64,000 nucleotides of DNA, taken from contig NZ_CP043430.1 in assembly GCF_008271365.1 (NCBI RefSeq), forward strand, positions 930,001 to 994,000, written 5' to 3'. The stretch is from Microbacterium sp. 1S1 (lineage in GTDB: Bacteria; Actinomycetota; Actinomycetes; Actinomycetales; Microbacteriaceae). Position numbers and translations under genes: made by a program. The notes beneath the pieces were generated by a model, which saw only the letters and a list, made by a program, of their open reading frames with translations, searched no databases and had not been told where the DNA came from. Every line of letters begins with the position of its first letter. Positions within the stretch are counted from its first letter, which is position 1. Shown here piece after piece: positions 53,663 to 60,633 of this stretch.

Positions 53663-54961
53663 TCAGTCCGCCTCGTACCGGGCGGCGTGCGCGGCCCATC
53701 GTGACTCGACCGGGAGGCTGCGGAGGGCGCGGTTCCCGATCGCGAGGACGGCGGCCACCACGCACAGGGCCGCGCAGATGAGGATGGTGCCCTGTCGTCC
53801 GAGCCCGGCCAGGCCGAAGCCGGCGATGAGCGGGGCGAGCGGCATCGCCCCCATCGCGAGGACCCCCATGGCGCTGTTCGCGCGTCCCAGCAGACGTGAC
53901 GGCGTGGCCACCATGAAGTAGCCCATCATCCCGGCGTTGAGGGCGGGGACGAGAAGCACCGTGGCACCGAGGACGACGGCGACGGCCCACGGCGCCGACA
54001 CGGACGAGAGCACGATGGTACCGAGGGCGACGACCGTCAGCCCGACGATCGTGAGTGGCCCCGCCGGGATCCGCGGGACGAGCAGCGGGGCGACGATCGC
54101 ACCGGCGAGCATCACCGCGCCGATGGCGGCGCTGACCGTCCCGATGAGCAATTCCGAGTGGCCCGCCTGCTGCAGCGCGTAGACGGCGGTGGTGATCGCG
54201 GCATTGAAGCCGAGATTGACGATGGTCATGATGAGCATCACGCCGCCGAGGTCGGGGCGCGACAGCAGCCAGCCGAACCCTTCGCGGAGTTCCCGCCGGG
54301 CGTTCGGGCGAATCGCGGGTGCGTCGAGGCCCGCGTCCTCCTCGGCGCCGGTGTCGGTGATGCCCGCACGTCTGGTCTGGCGGCCGAGCAGCCCGGCGGT
54401 CACGGCCGCGACGAGGTGGCAGGCGGTCATGACGACGCCGACGAGCCAGCCGCCCACGCCGAGCAACAGCCCGCCGAGCGGCCCTCCGGCGAGCTGGAGG
54501 GCCGCATCGCGCCCCTGGTTCGCGGCCTGCGCGCGCCCCATCGCGTCGTCCGGGACGATCTCCTTCAGCGCGCTCTCCCCGGCGACGTCGAACAGGCCGC
54601 TCCGGGCCGCGAGCAGCACGTCGATCACGAGGAGGGTGGCGAAGGTGAGGGATCCGCTGACGGCGAGCAGCGTGAAAGCCCCGGCCAGCACGATGCCCAG
54701 GAGCGAGCCGACGAGCATGAGCACGATGCGCCGATGCCGGTCCGCGAGGATCCCGCCCCAAACGGTGAGCAGCACGCGCGCGACCATCCCCGCCCCCGCG
54801 ATGATGCCGGCCTGCGCGGGATCGTTCGTGACGATGAGGGCGAGGAGCGGGACGGCGAACCCGAACAGTGCGGAGGCGAGTCCCTTGCTCGTATCGCTGA
54901 CGAGCCACGTGAGGTAGCGCGTGTTTCGCCACAGGCGGTGGGGGGTCGTCGTCGTGCTCAT
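53663..54961 (-). CDS. MFS transporter
   Basis: The ATG at 54961 gives 432 residues with about twelve helices. The MFS loop motif GGILADRHRRIVLML, VLLAARSGLFDVAGESALKEIVPDD and QAANQGRDAALQLAGGPLGGLLLG mark it as a MdfA/enterobactin-exporter-type (MFS_3) drug or siderophore exporter. It is divergent from an ArsR-like regulator, with an inverted repeat between, and is probably its target. A TATCGT box ends 6 nt before the ATG, which suggests a leaderless transcript. Confidence 0.9.
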   Translation of the reverse strand: MSTTTTPHRLWRNTRYLTWLVSDTSKGLASALFGFAVPLLALIVTNDPAQAGIIAGAGMVARVLLTVWGGILADRHRRIVLMLVGSLLGIVLAGAFTLLAVSGSLTFATLLVIDVLLAARSGLFDVAGESALKEIVPDDAMGRAQAANQGRDAALQLAGGPLGGLLLGVGGWLVGVVMTACHLVAAVTAGLLGRQTRRAGITDTGAEEDAGLDAPAIRPNARRELREGFGWLLSRPDLGGVMLIMTIVNLGFNAAITTAVYALQQAGHSELLIGTVSAAIGAVMLAGAIVAPLLVPRIPAGPLTIVGLTVVALGTIVLSSVSAPWAVAVVLGATVLLVPALNAGMMGYFMVATPSRLLGRANSAMGVLAMGAMPLAPLIAGFGLAGLGRQGTILICAALCVVAAVLAIGNRALRSLPVESRWAAHAARYEAD

Positions 54962-54967
54962 GGCTCG

Positions 54968-55025
54968 ACGATAGTTCCGCAAGATAAATTGCGCAAGGAT
55001 TCGTGCGGAATTCGCCGACTAGGAT
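54968..55025. promoter_or_regulatory. Divergent leaderless promoters with inverted-repeat operator
   Basis: TATCGT (minus, complement 54968-54973) and TAGGAT (plus, 55020-55025) each end 6 nt from their start codons. Between them, TTCCGCA (54975-54981) and TGCGGAA (55004-55010) form a perfect inverted repeat, with an inner GCAA-N6-TTGC (54979-54992). This is a likely operator for the ArsR-like regulator, able to block both promoters. Confidence 0.55.
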
Positions 55026-55031
55026 CAGGGA

Positions 55032-55622
55032 ATGGCCGACGATGCGGAAAAGACCTCCCGGGAGGACGCCGCCTTCATGACGTCGGCCATGCTCAAGGCC
55101 TACTCCCACCCGCTGCGCCGCCAGATCCTCCGCCTCATCGCGCGCCGTGGCTTCCTGCGCGCGGCGGACGTCGCGAGCGACCTCGACGTGCCGGCCAACA
55201 GCGCCAGCTTCCACTTGCGGACCCTTGCCGACGCCGGGCTCATCGAGGAGGCGCCTGACCAGGCCAGGGACCGCCGGGATCGGGTCTGGACGGGGCGGAA
55301 GGGTGCCCTCACCGTCGGCGGCCCCGAGAACCCGGTCGCCGACGAGGCGCTCGGCGGGGCGGTCGTGACCGCGCTCGCCGAGGATCATCAGGAGCTCGTG
55401 CGGCGCGTGATGGCCTGGACGCCCGAGTACGTGTCCGGTCGCACCGCCGAGGTGCACGCGTCGTTCGTGCAGCGGACCATCCGGCTGACCGAGAGGGAGT
55501 TCGAGGATGTGATGCGCCGGATCAACGACGTCCTCTCCGCGGCCGACGCGGCGCACGACGACGCCGACCCCGCGGGCCGTTACTGGCAGCTGGACATCGT
55601 CGTCGCCGACGACACCATCTGA
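55032..55622 (+). CDS. ArsR-like winged-helix transcriptional regulator
   Basis: This 196-residue protein has an ArsR/HTH_20-type winged helix at ~20-85 (MLKAYSHPLRRQILRLIARRGFLRAADVASDLDVPANSASFHLRTLADAGLIEEA). A helical C-terminal part follows. No metal-binding cysteines are seen. It is divergent from the MFS exporter and overlaps an operator candidate, so it probably represses that gene. The message looks leaderless. It ends one nt before the convergent FUSC gene's stop. Confidence 0.88.
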   Translation: MADDAEKTSREDAAFMTSAMLKAYSHPLRRQILRLIARRGFLRAADVASDLDVPANSASFHLRTLADAGLIEEAPDQARDRRDRVWTGRKGALTVGGPENPVADEALGGAVVTALAEDHQELVRRVMAWTPEYVSGRTAEVHASFVQRTIRLTEREFEDVMRRINDVLSAADAAHDDADPAGRYWQLDIVVADDTI

Positions 55623-55623
55623 A

Positions 55624-56742
55624 TCACTCGCCCTCGTCGTCGGGGCGCTCGCCGCTCAGGATGAGGATACGGCGCAGATGCATGGCCGTCAGCACGCCGG
55701 GCCCCATCGAACTGCGGGCGTCGAACGTGCGATCGTCGACGCGCTCCAGCAGGAGCCGGATCGCTCGCGCGGCCTCCCCGCGGCGGCGATGCGCTGCGCT
55801 CGAGGCGGGGTCGTCCTCGGCGATGACGTCGGCGACGGCGTGGCAGGCCGCGGACAACGGCTCGGGCAGCGCGGGGTCCAAGGGCATGGCGGCCGGGCGC
55901 TCCCAGATCGTGTCGGCGGTCGCGTCGGCGATGTCACGGATGAGATGCGCGATGCGGTCGAGCGTGGAGAGCTGATCGTGGACGTGGGCGGTGCCGGCGT
56001 GGCGGCGGCGCGCCCGAGGGTTGTAGCGGACGCTCTCGTCGGCCTCCGCCAGGGCCGAACGGAGGTCGGCGGTGGTCTCGGCGAGGGCGGCGGCATCGTC
56101 CGCCCACTGGGCGGTCTCCGGGGGCCAGGACTCCGACACCGCGGAGCCGATGTCGTGCAGGTGTCCCGCGAGCTGCCGTCGGAACTGCTCCACCCGCGCC
56201 TCGGCGGACCCGACGAGCGGCGCGGGAGCGATCAGGAGGTTGACCGCCAGCCCGATCACGACCCCGACCCCCATCTGGGCCAGGTAGCCCAGGGAGTAGT
56301 CGTCCGCGTTCTGACCGCCGATGATGAGCACGAACAGCGCCGCCATCGGGACGTACTCTTTCCCGGCGCCGAACCACCCGGTGCCGGAGACGAGGACGCC
56401 GAGGCCGACCACGAGGGGGATCGTCCACCACGTCGGTCCGACCGTGAGCACGACCACCGTGGCCAGACCGATACCGGTGGCGAGACCGAACAGGGTCTGC
56501 AGGCTCGACCGCATGGACCCCATGAGCGTCGGATACATGCTCACCAGTGCCCCGAGGGGCGCGTAGTACGGATACTCGTCGGTGACCCCCGGCATGTGCG
56601 GCGCGATGGTCCACGCCAGCGCGACGGCGAGCGCGGTCTTGGCGACGAGGAGCAGGCGGCCCGGCCGCACCGCGTCGTGGAGGGTCCGGGCGAGGTATGA
56701 GCGGCGCTCGCGCAGGCGCAGCCGCGGGTGGTCGGGCGTCAC
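55624..56742 (-). CDS. FUSC family membrane protein
   Basis: The GTG at 56742, close behind GAGAGGAT, gives 372 residues. About six helices in the N-terminal half (LLLVAKTALAVALAWTIAPHM; YAPLGALVSMYPTLMGSMRSSLQTLFGLATGIGLA; MAALFVLIIGG) carry the FUSC/ArAE motif. A long cytoplasmic helical domain follows (EQFRRQLAGHLHDIGSAVSE). Related proteins export aromatic acids or fusaric acid. The substrate is unknown. It is convergent with the ArsR-like gene. Confidence 0.88.
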   Translation of the reverse strand: MTPDHPRLRLRERRSYLARTLHDAVRPGRLLLVAKTALAVALAWTIAPHMPGVTDEYPYYAPLGALVSMYPTLMGSMRSSLQTLFGLATGIGLATVVVLTVGPTWWTIPLVVGLGVLVSGTGWFGAGKEYVPMAALFVLIIGGQNADDYSLGYLAQMGVGVVIGLAVNLLIAPAPLVGSAEARVEQFRRQLAGHLHDIGSAVSESWPPETAQWADDAAALAETTADLRSALAEADESVRYNPRARRRHAGTAHVHDQLSTLDRIAHLIRDIADATADTIWERPAAMPLDPALPEPLSAACHAVADVIAEDDPASSAAHRRRGEAARAIRLLLERVDDRTFDARSSMGPGVLTAMHLRRILILSGERPDDEGE

Positions 56743-56854
56743 GTCATCCTCTCGTCGCCGCGATCGGGTGGTCCTGACTGGCGAGGATAGGCGCCGCGAC
56801 GGCGTGCGGCCACCCGGTTGCCCCGGGCGGGGTCGGAGGGTAGGGGCGGGAAGA

Positions 56855-56899
56855 CGCGGATGCCGCGGCCGCGCGTCCTGCGCAGCCGCGGCATCCGCG
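56855..56899 (-). terminator. Terminator of the GntR-ABC operon
   Basis: Perfect 15-bp arms (core GCGGATGCCGCGGC / GCCGCGGCATCCGC) with a 15-nt loop lie 17 nt downstream of the membrane-subunit gene stop on the minus strand. Confidence 0.75.
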
Positions 56900-56916
56900 G
56901 ATCCCGACGGCTCCCG

Positions 56917-57603
56917 TCAGGGGGTGGCCCGCCGGAAAGCGAGGAAGGAGACGACGCTGAGGACGGCCACGATCACGAGCCCCCAGAGGGCGAGGCCCAC
57001 GGCGCCGAGGTCGAGGATGCCGAGCCACACGTCGCCCCACAGCTCGAGTCGCGTCACGAGGAAGACGACCGCCACGAGGAGGAGAGCCAGTCCGACGCCC
57101 ACGATGGTGAGCACCATCGGACCCCAGCTCTTGTAGATCGTCGCGCCGGTGAAGCCGACCACGAAGAAGAACAGGGCGAGGGTGAAGTAGACGATGAAGG
57201 CGCCGAGCGGTCCGGCCTCCCACAGCCACGGCAGGTGGAACACCCAGCCGTTCACGCCGTAGCCGTTCGTGGCCAGCTCGATCCCGCCACCAACGATGAA
57301 CAGGAGGCCGAGCAGCGCGCTGCCGAGGGCCGCGGTGAGGAGCGTCCCGATGAAGAACTCGCGTCGGGTGACGCTCATCGCCTGCGAGAACGGGAAGGTC
57401 ATGGTCATGGCCGACAAGCCGATCGCGAAGAAGTACCAGAGCGGCGCCTGGCCGCCTCCTCCGTACTTGGGGGCGTCGCCGGGGATCATCGCGTAGATGA
57501 GGACCGAGATCACCACCGCCGAGCCGAGGATGATCAGCGGCACCCAGACGAACGTCTGCCGGTTGATGAGCTGCAGACGGATGACGTTGAGCGTGCGTCG
57601 CAT
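56917..57603 (-). CDS. ABC-associated membrane protein
   Basis: This 228-residue protein starts MRRTLNVIRLQLINRQTFVWVPLIILGSAVVISVLIYAM and has about six helices, in the style of ABC-2/YtrC-type permeases. The ATG overlaps the ATPase stop by 1 nt. With the YtrA-type GntR and ATPase genes upstream it forms an operon resembling ytrABC, whose export substrate and cell-wall-stress role in Bacillus are only partly understood. Family match is by context and topology rather than a diagnostic motif. Confidence 0.8.
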   Translation of the reverse strand: MRRTLNVIRLQLINRQTFVWVPLIILGSAVVISVLIYAMIPGDAPKYGGGGQAPLWYFFAIGLSAMTMTFPFSQAMSVTRREFFIGTLLTAALGSALLGLLFIVGGGIELATNGYGVNGWVFHLPWLWEAGPLGAFIVYFTLALFFFVVGFTGATIYKSWGPMVLTIVGVGLALLLVAVVFLVTRLELWGDVWLGILDLGAVGLALWGLVIVAVLSVVSFLAFRRATP

Positions 57604-58520
57604 CAGCGGACTCCTTCCTTCGGGGCATCGGCTCTCGTCCCGGTGTGGGCCTCGGCCTTCTGGGTGAGACGGACGATGAGCTGCTGCAGTGAGACGGGGG
57701 CGAGGTCGAGGCCCGCAGCCCGCACCTCGGCCCGGTCCTCGGCGGTGAGCGCACCGAGCACGGTGACCGAGGCGACCCGTCCGAGCTCATCGCGGTGCAG
57801 GACCTCCCGGCCTGTGGTCCAGGCGTCGACCTTGGCGGCGTCGCCCACGACGGTCACGGCGCGGTCGCGGACGGCGTCCGTGTCCTCGTTGAGGAGGATC
57901 TGCCCGTTGTCGATCACGATGACCTTCTCGATGAGGTTCGCGACCTCGTCGATCAGGTGCGAGGAGAGGATGATCGTACGGGGGTGCTCCGCGTAGTCCT
58001 CAACGAGCCGGTCGTAGAAGATCTGCCTGGCGACCGCGTCGAGTCCGAGGTACGGCTCGTCGAAGAACGTGATCTCGGCGCGGGAGGCGAGGCCGATGAT
58101 GACGCCCACCGCGGAGAGCTGGCCACGGGACAGCTTCTTGATGGCCTGCTTCATCGGCAGCTGGAACTCTGCGATGAGCTCGTCCGCGAGATCCTGGTCC
58201 CAGTGCGGGAAGAACAGGCGCGCGGCGGCGAACGCATGCCGCGGGGTGGCGTCGTCCGGGTACTTCTGGCTCTCCCGGACGAAGCAGATCCGGCCGAGCA
58301 CATGAGCGTTCTCGTACGGGTGCTCCCCGAACACCTTCACGGTGCCGGACGACTCGAAGTTCTGCGCCGTGAGGATCGACATGAGTGTCGTCTTCCCGGC
58401 ACCGTTGCGGCCGAGGAGCCCGTAGATCGAGCCTCCCTCGAGCGAGAGCGACACGTTGTCGAGTGCCCTCTTCTCCTTGTAGCGCTTGGTGAGGTTCTGC
58501 ACCTCGATGACGGCGGTCAT
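57603..58520 (-). CDS. ABC transporter ATP-binding protein (YtrB-like)
   Basis: This 305-residue ATPase has Walker A GRNGAGKTT, Walker B ITFFDEPYLGLD and an H-loop ending IILSSHLIDE. The signature reads LSRGQ rather than LSGGQ, the form usual in YtrB-type exporters. A ~90-residue C-terminal domain follows the NBD. It overlaps the GntR gene by 4 nt and the membrane gene by 1 nt. Confidence 0.92.
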   Translation of the reverse strand: MTAVIEVQNLTKRYKEKRALDNVSLSLEGGSIYGLLGRNGAGKTTLMSILTAQNFESSGTVKVFGEHPYENAHVLGRICFVRESQKYPDDATPRHAFAAARLFFPHWDQDLADELIAEFQLPMKQAIKKLSRGQLSAVGVIIGLASRAEITFFDEPYLGLDAVARQIFYDRLVEDYAEHPRTIILSSHLIDEVANLIEKVIVIDNGQILLNEDTDAVRDRAVTVVGDAAKVDAWTTGREVLHRDELGRVASVTVLGALTAEDRAEVRAAGLDLAPVSLQQLIVRLTQKAEAHTGTRADAPKEGVR

Positions 58521-58906
58521 GCGGGGTTCTTCCCTTCTGGGGTGGGGGCGAGTGCGGCGCGCTGCCGGAGCAGGTCCGCGAGGTCTTCCGCGCCGAGGCC
58601 CAGCGTGCGGGCCTCCGCGAGGAGCGGGTCGATGTAGCGGTCGGCGAAGGCGGCGCGGCGCTCGCCGAGGAGCAGGCTTCTGGCGCCTTCCGAGACGAAC
58701 ATGCCGATGCCTCGGCGCTTGTGGAGCACTCCCTTGTCGGTGAGCATGGCGACTCCCTTGGCGGCGGTAGCGGGGTTGATGCGGTAGAACGCGGCGAGCT
58801 CGTTCGTGGAAGGGGCCTGTGCCTCCTCGGCCAACGAGCCGTCGAGGATGGAGTCCTCGATCTGCTCGGCGATCTGGAGGAAGAGCGGCTTGCCTTCTTC
58901 GATCAC
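58517..58906 (-). CDS. GntR family regulator (YtrA subfamily)
   Basis: This 129-residue regulator has the short YtrA layout: a winged helix (PLFLQIAEQIEDSILDGSLAEEAQAPSTNELAAFYRINPATAAKGVAMLTDKGVLHKRRGIGMFV) and a ~50-residue dimerisation helix pair. It heads the ABC operon and overlaps it by 4 nt. A perfect 9-bp inverted repeat 20 nt before its start is the likely operator, so it should autorepress the whole operon until a cell-envelope signal or ligand is met. Confidence 0.92.
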   Translation of the reverse strand: MIEEGKPLFLQIAEQIEDSILDGSLAEEAQAPSTNELAAFYRINPATAAKGVAMLTDKGVLHKRRGIGMFVSEGARSLLLGERRAAFADRYIDPLLAEARTLGLGAEDLADLLRQRAALAPTPEGKNPA

Positions 58907-58926
58907 GAGTCCTCCATGGTTGCTGG

Positions 58927-58950
58927 GTTACTTACTTGACTAAGTAACCA
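58927..58950. promoter_or_regulatory. YtrA-type operator
   Basis: GGTTACTTA-N6-TAAGTAACC is a perfect inverted repeat with 9-bp arms upstream of the GntR/ABC operon. The half-site contains TTACTTA, within an AT-rich island. The form and position fit a YtrA-subfamily operator overlapping the promoter. Confidence 0.7.
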
Positions 58951-58987
58951 CGGAACCGCGAGTGATGTCAACCCCGGTCTCGCGCCC

Positions 58988-59073
58988 GGGCACAGCTTCG
59001 GCGATGTCCATCGACACGCCGTCGCGGGGTCGAGCCCGGCGGCGTGTCGGCCGCCAGCTCCGAAGCTGCGCCC
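58988..59073. repeat. Palindromic intergenic element, family A, copy 2 (86 nt)
   Basis: This 86-nt palindrome begins GGGCACAGCTTCGGCGATG and ends CCAGCTCCGAAGCTGCGCCC, with CGACACGCCG at positions 25-34 and GGCGTGTCG at 53-61, the same register as copy 1. It lies between the GntR operator and the rsmC-like promoter. Confidence 0.85.
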
Positions 59074-59094
59074 AGGGCGGGGCGGGCGGCCGCG

Positions 59095-59100
59095 TACAGT
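59095..59100 (+). promoter_or_regulatory. -10 box of leaderless rsmC-like gene
   Basis: TACAGT ends 6 nt before the GTG at 59107, so the message is probably leaderless. This supports the GTG start over longer frames that begin inside the palindrome. Confidence 0.5.
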
Positions 59101-59106
59101 GGGCTG

Positions 59107-60303
59107 GTGCCGGAGTTCCCCTACAGCCGTCTGCGTCGCTGGCCTGACGTCGAAGCGGACAACCTCCAGGCGCACGATGCGACCGACCTGCTGCTCGTGG
59201 AACGGGCGCTCGCGCTCGACGTGCCAGGGCCCGAGACGGTCGTGATCGGGGACGAGTACGGTGCCATCACGCTGGCTCTCACGGCTGCCGGGCGGAACGG
59301 GATCCGGGTGCATCAGGACCTCGCGACCGGTCGGCGGGCTCTGCAGCGCAACGCGGAGGAGCTCGGGCTCGACGGCTTCCACCCGCACGACCTGGAGGAG
59401 AGCCTGCTCACCGGCGCCAGACTGGTGCTGCTGCAGTTGCCGAAGGCCCTCGCCGAACTGGAGGAGATCGCGGATGCGGTCGCCCGGTGGGCGGCCCCCG
59501 ACGTGGTGCTCGTCGCCGGAGGGCGGGTGAAGCACATGACCCTCGCCCAGAACGAGGTGCTGGGGCGGAGCTTCGCGCGGGTGCAGGCCCAGCGTGCCGA
59601 GCGGAAGTCGCGACTGCTCGTCGCCACCGAGGCCCTCCCCGTACCCGAGTCCCCGCCGTTCCCGGTCTCCGCGCGGCACGGCAGCCTCGTCCTCGTCGCC
59701 CACGGCGGCGCATTCGCCGGGCCCCGTCTCGACATCGGCACCCGCGTCCTGCTCGAGGTGCTCGACCTCGACGGTTCACAACTCAGGAGAACACAGACGA
59801 CACGCGCCGAAAATGCGCCGAACGGCGGCGAGAGCGCCCGTTCTTCCGGAGTTGTGAACACCGACGGTCGCCGCATCCTCGACCTCGGCTGCGGAACCGG
59901 TGCGCTCGCCGTGTCCTGGGCGCTCGCCCAGCCGGGGGACCGGGTCACCGCGACGGATCGCTCGGCCGCGGCCGTGGCCTCCGCCCGTGCCACCGCGGCC
60001 GCGAACGGTGTGGGCGACCGGGTTGTGGTCACCCACGACGACGCCGGTTCGGAGCTGCCGGACGGGAGCTTCGACGCGGTGCTCCTGAACCCGCCGTTCC
60101 ACCTCGGCACGAGCGTGCACACCGGTGCCGCGAGTCGGCTGTTCGAGGCCGCGGCGCGGCTGCTCCGGCCCGGCGGAGAGCTCTTCACGGTGTACAACTC
60201 GAGCCTCGGCTACCGGGCCGAGCTGACCCGGCTGATCGGTCCCACGGAGCAGCTCAGACGGACTCCGAAGTTCACCGTGACCCGCACCCTCCGGCGCCCG
60301 TGA
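59107..60303 (+). CDS. RsmC-like 16S rRNA (guanine-N2) methyltransferase with in-frame 31-residue insert
   Basis: This 398-residue protein has two methyltransferase-fold halves, as in RsmC. The N-terminal half (residues ~1-215: EADNLQAHDATDLLLVERAL, LLQLPKALAELEEIADAVA, GRVKHMTLAQNEVLGRSF) is non-catalytic. The catalytic half has SAM loop ILDLGCGTGALAVSWAL and NPPF in AVLLNPPFHLGTSVH. RsmC methylates G1207 of 16S rRNA; that specificity is by homology. Between the halves LDLDG and RRILDLG are separated by 31 extra residues, encoded by a family A palindrome (59774-59859) with GACGGT at both ends. The insert keeps frame, so activity may be retained. Confidence 0.87.
   Translation: MPEFPYSRLRRWPDVEADNLQAHDATDLLLVERALALDVPGPETVVIGDEYGAITLALTAAGRNGIRVHQDLATGRRALQRNAEELGLDGFHPHDLEESLLTGARLVLLQLPKALAELEEIADAVARWAAPDVVLVAGGRVKHMTLAQNEVLGRSFARVQAQRAERKSRLLVATEALPVPESPPFPVSARHGSLVLVAHGGAFAGPRLDIGTRVLLEVLDLDGSQLRRTQTTRAENAPNGGESARSSGVVNTDGRRILDLGCGTGALAVSWALAQPGDRVTATDRSAAAVASARATAAANGVGDRVVVTHDDAGSELPDGSFDAVLLNPPFHLGTSVHTGAASRLFEAAARLLRPGGELFTVYNSSLGYRAELTRLIGPTEQLRRTPKFTVTRTLRRP
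59774..59859. repeat. Palindromic element, family A, copy 3 inside the rsmC-like gene
   Basis: Its arms begin GTTCACAACTCAGGAGAAC and end GTTCTTCCGGAGTTGTGAAC. The length is 86 nt, as in copies 1 and 2, and CGACACGC sits at the same position 25-32. Direct repeats GACGGT at 59770-59775 and 59863-59868 flank it; their 93-nt spacing is 31 codons. Removal of one GACGGT plus the element would give LDLDG-RRILDLG, an uninterrupted domain boundary. Confidence 0.85.
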
Positions 60304-60633
60304 AGCCGGGGTGCCGAGATTGCTAGACGCTCGTACTATCCCCCGGTCAGCCGCGGAAACCCGGGCACGTCGCCGAGGCAGGATTTGCCGCTGACCGGCC
60401 ATTTCGTTACGTTGGGAGTCGGGCCTGACGGCCCGAAGACCAGTCCGCGGTCGCGTCCTTCCTTCGATGAGCTGTGCGGCGAAGAGGCGTGGGCGTATGG
60501 TCGATCCCCTCTGCGACGGATCCGAAATCCGACGCCTGTGCCGCCACAGCGAAGATGTCGAACGGCCTCGTGAGGATCACCCGGGCGTGACCGAAGCAGG
60601 CTCGGCCACCCGAGGCCGAGCCGCAGGGGAAAC
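60304..60633. other. Long structured leader before the betaine importer operon
   Basis: This 330-nt gap carries no gene. It holds a perfect TCGGGCC-TGAC-GGCCCGA hairpin (60419-60436), other G/C-rich inverted segments, and a terminator-like hairpin (60599-60622) ending 11 nt before the GTG start. The layout would suit an attenuator or an osmolyte- or nucleotide-sensing leader RNA, but I cannot match it to a known riboswitch consensus. Confidence 0.45.
60599..60622 (+). terminator. Hairpin just before betaine importer start (attenuator candidate)
   Basis: GGCTCGGCC and GGCCGAGCC form a perfect 9-bp stem with a 6-nt loop. It overlaps the region just upstream of the ribosome-binding AGGGGAAAC and could block initiation or end transcription early. 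Confidence 0.5.
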
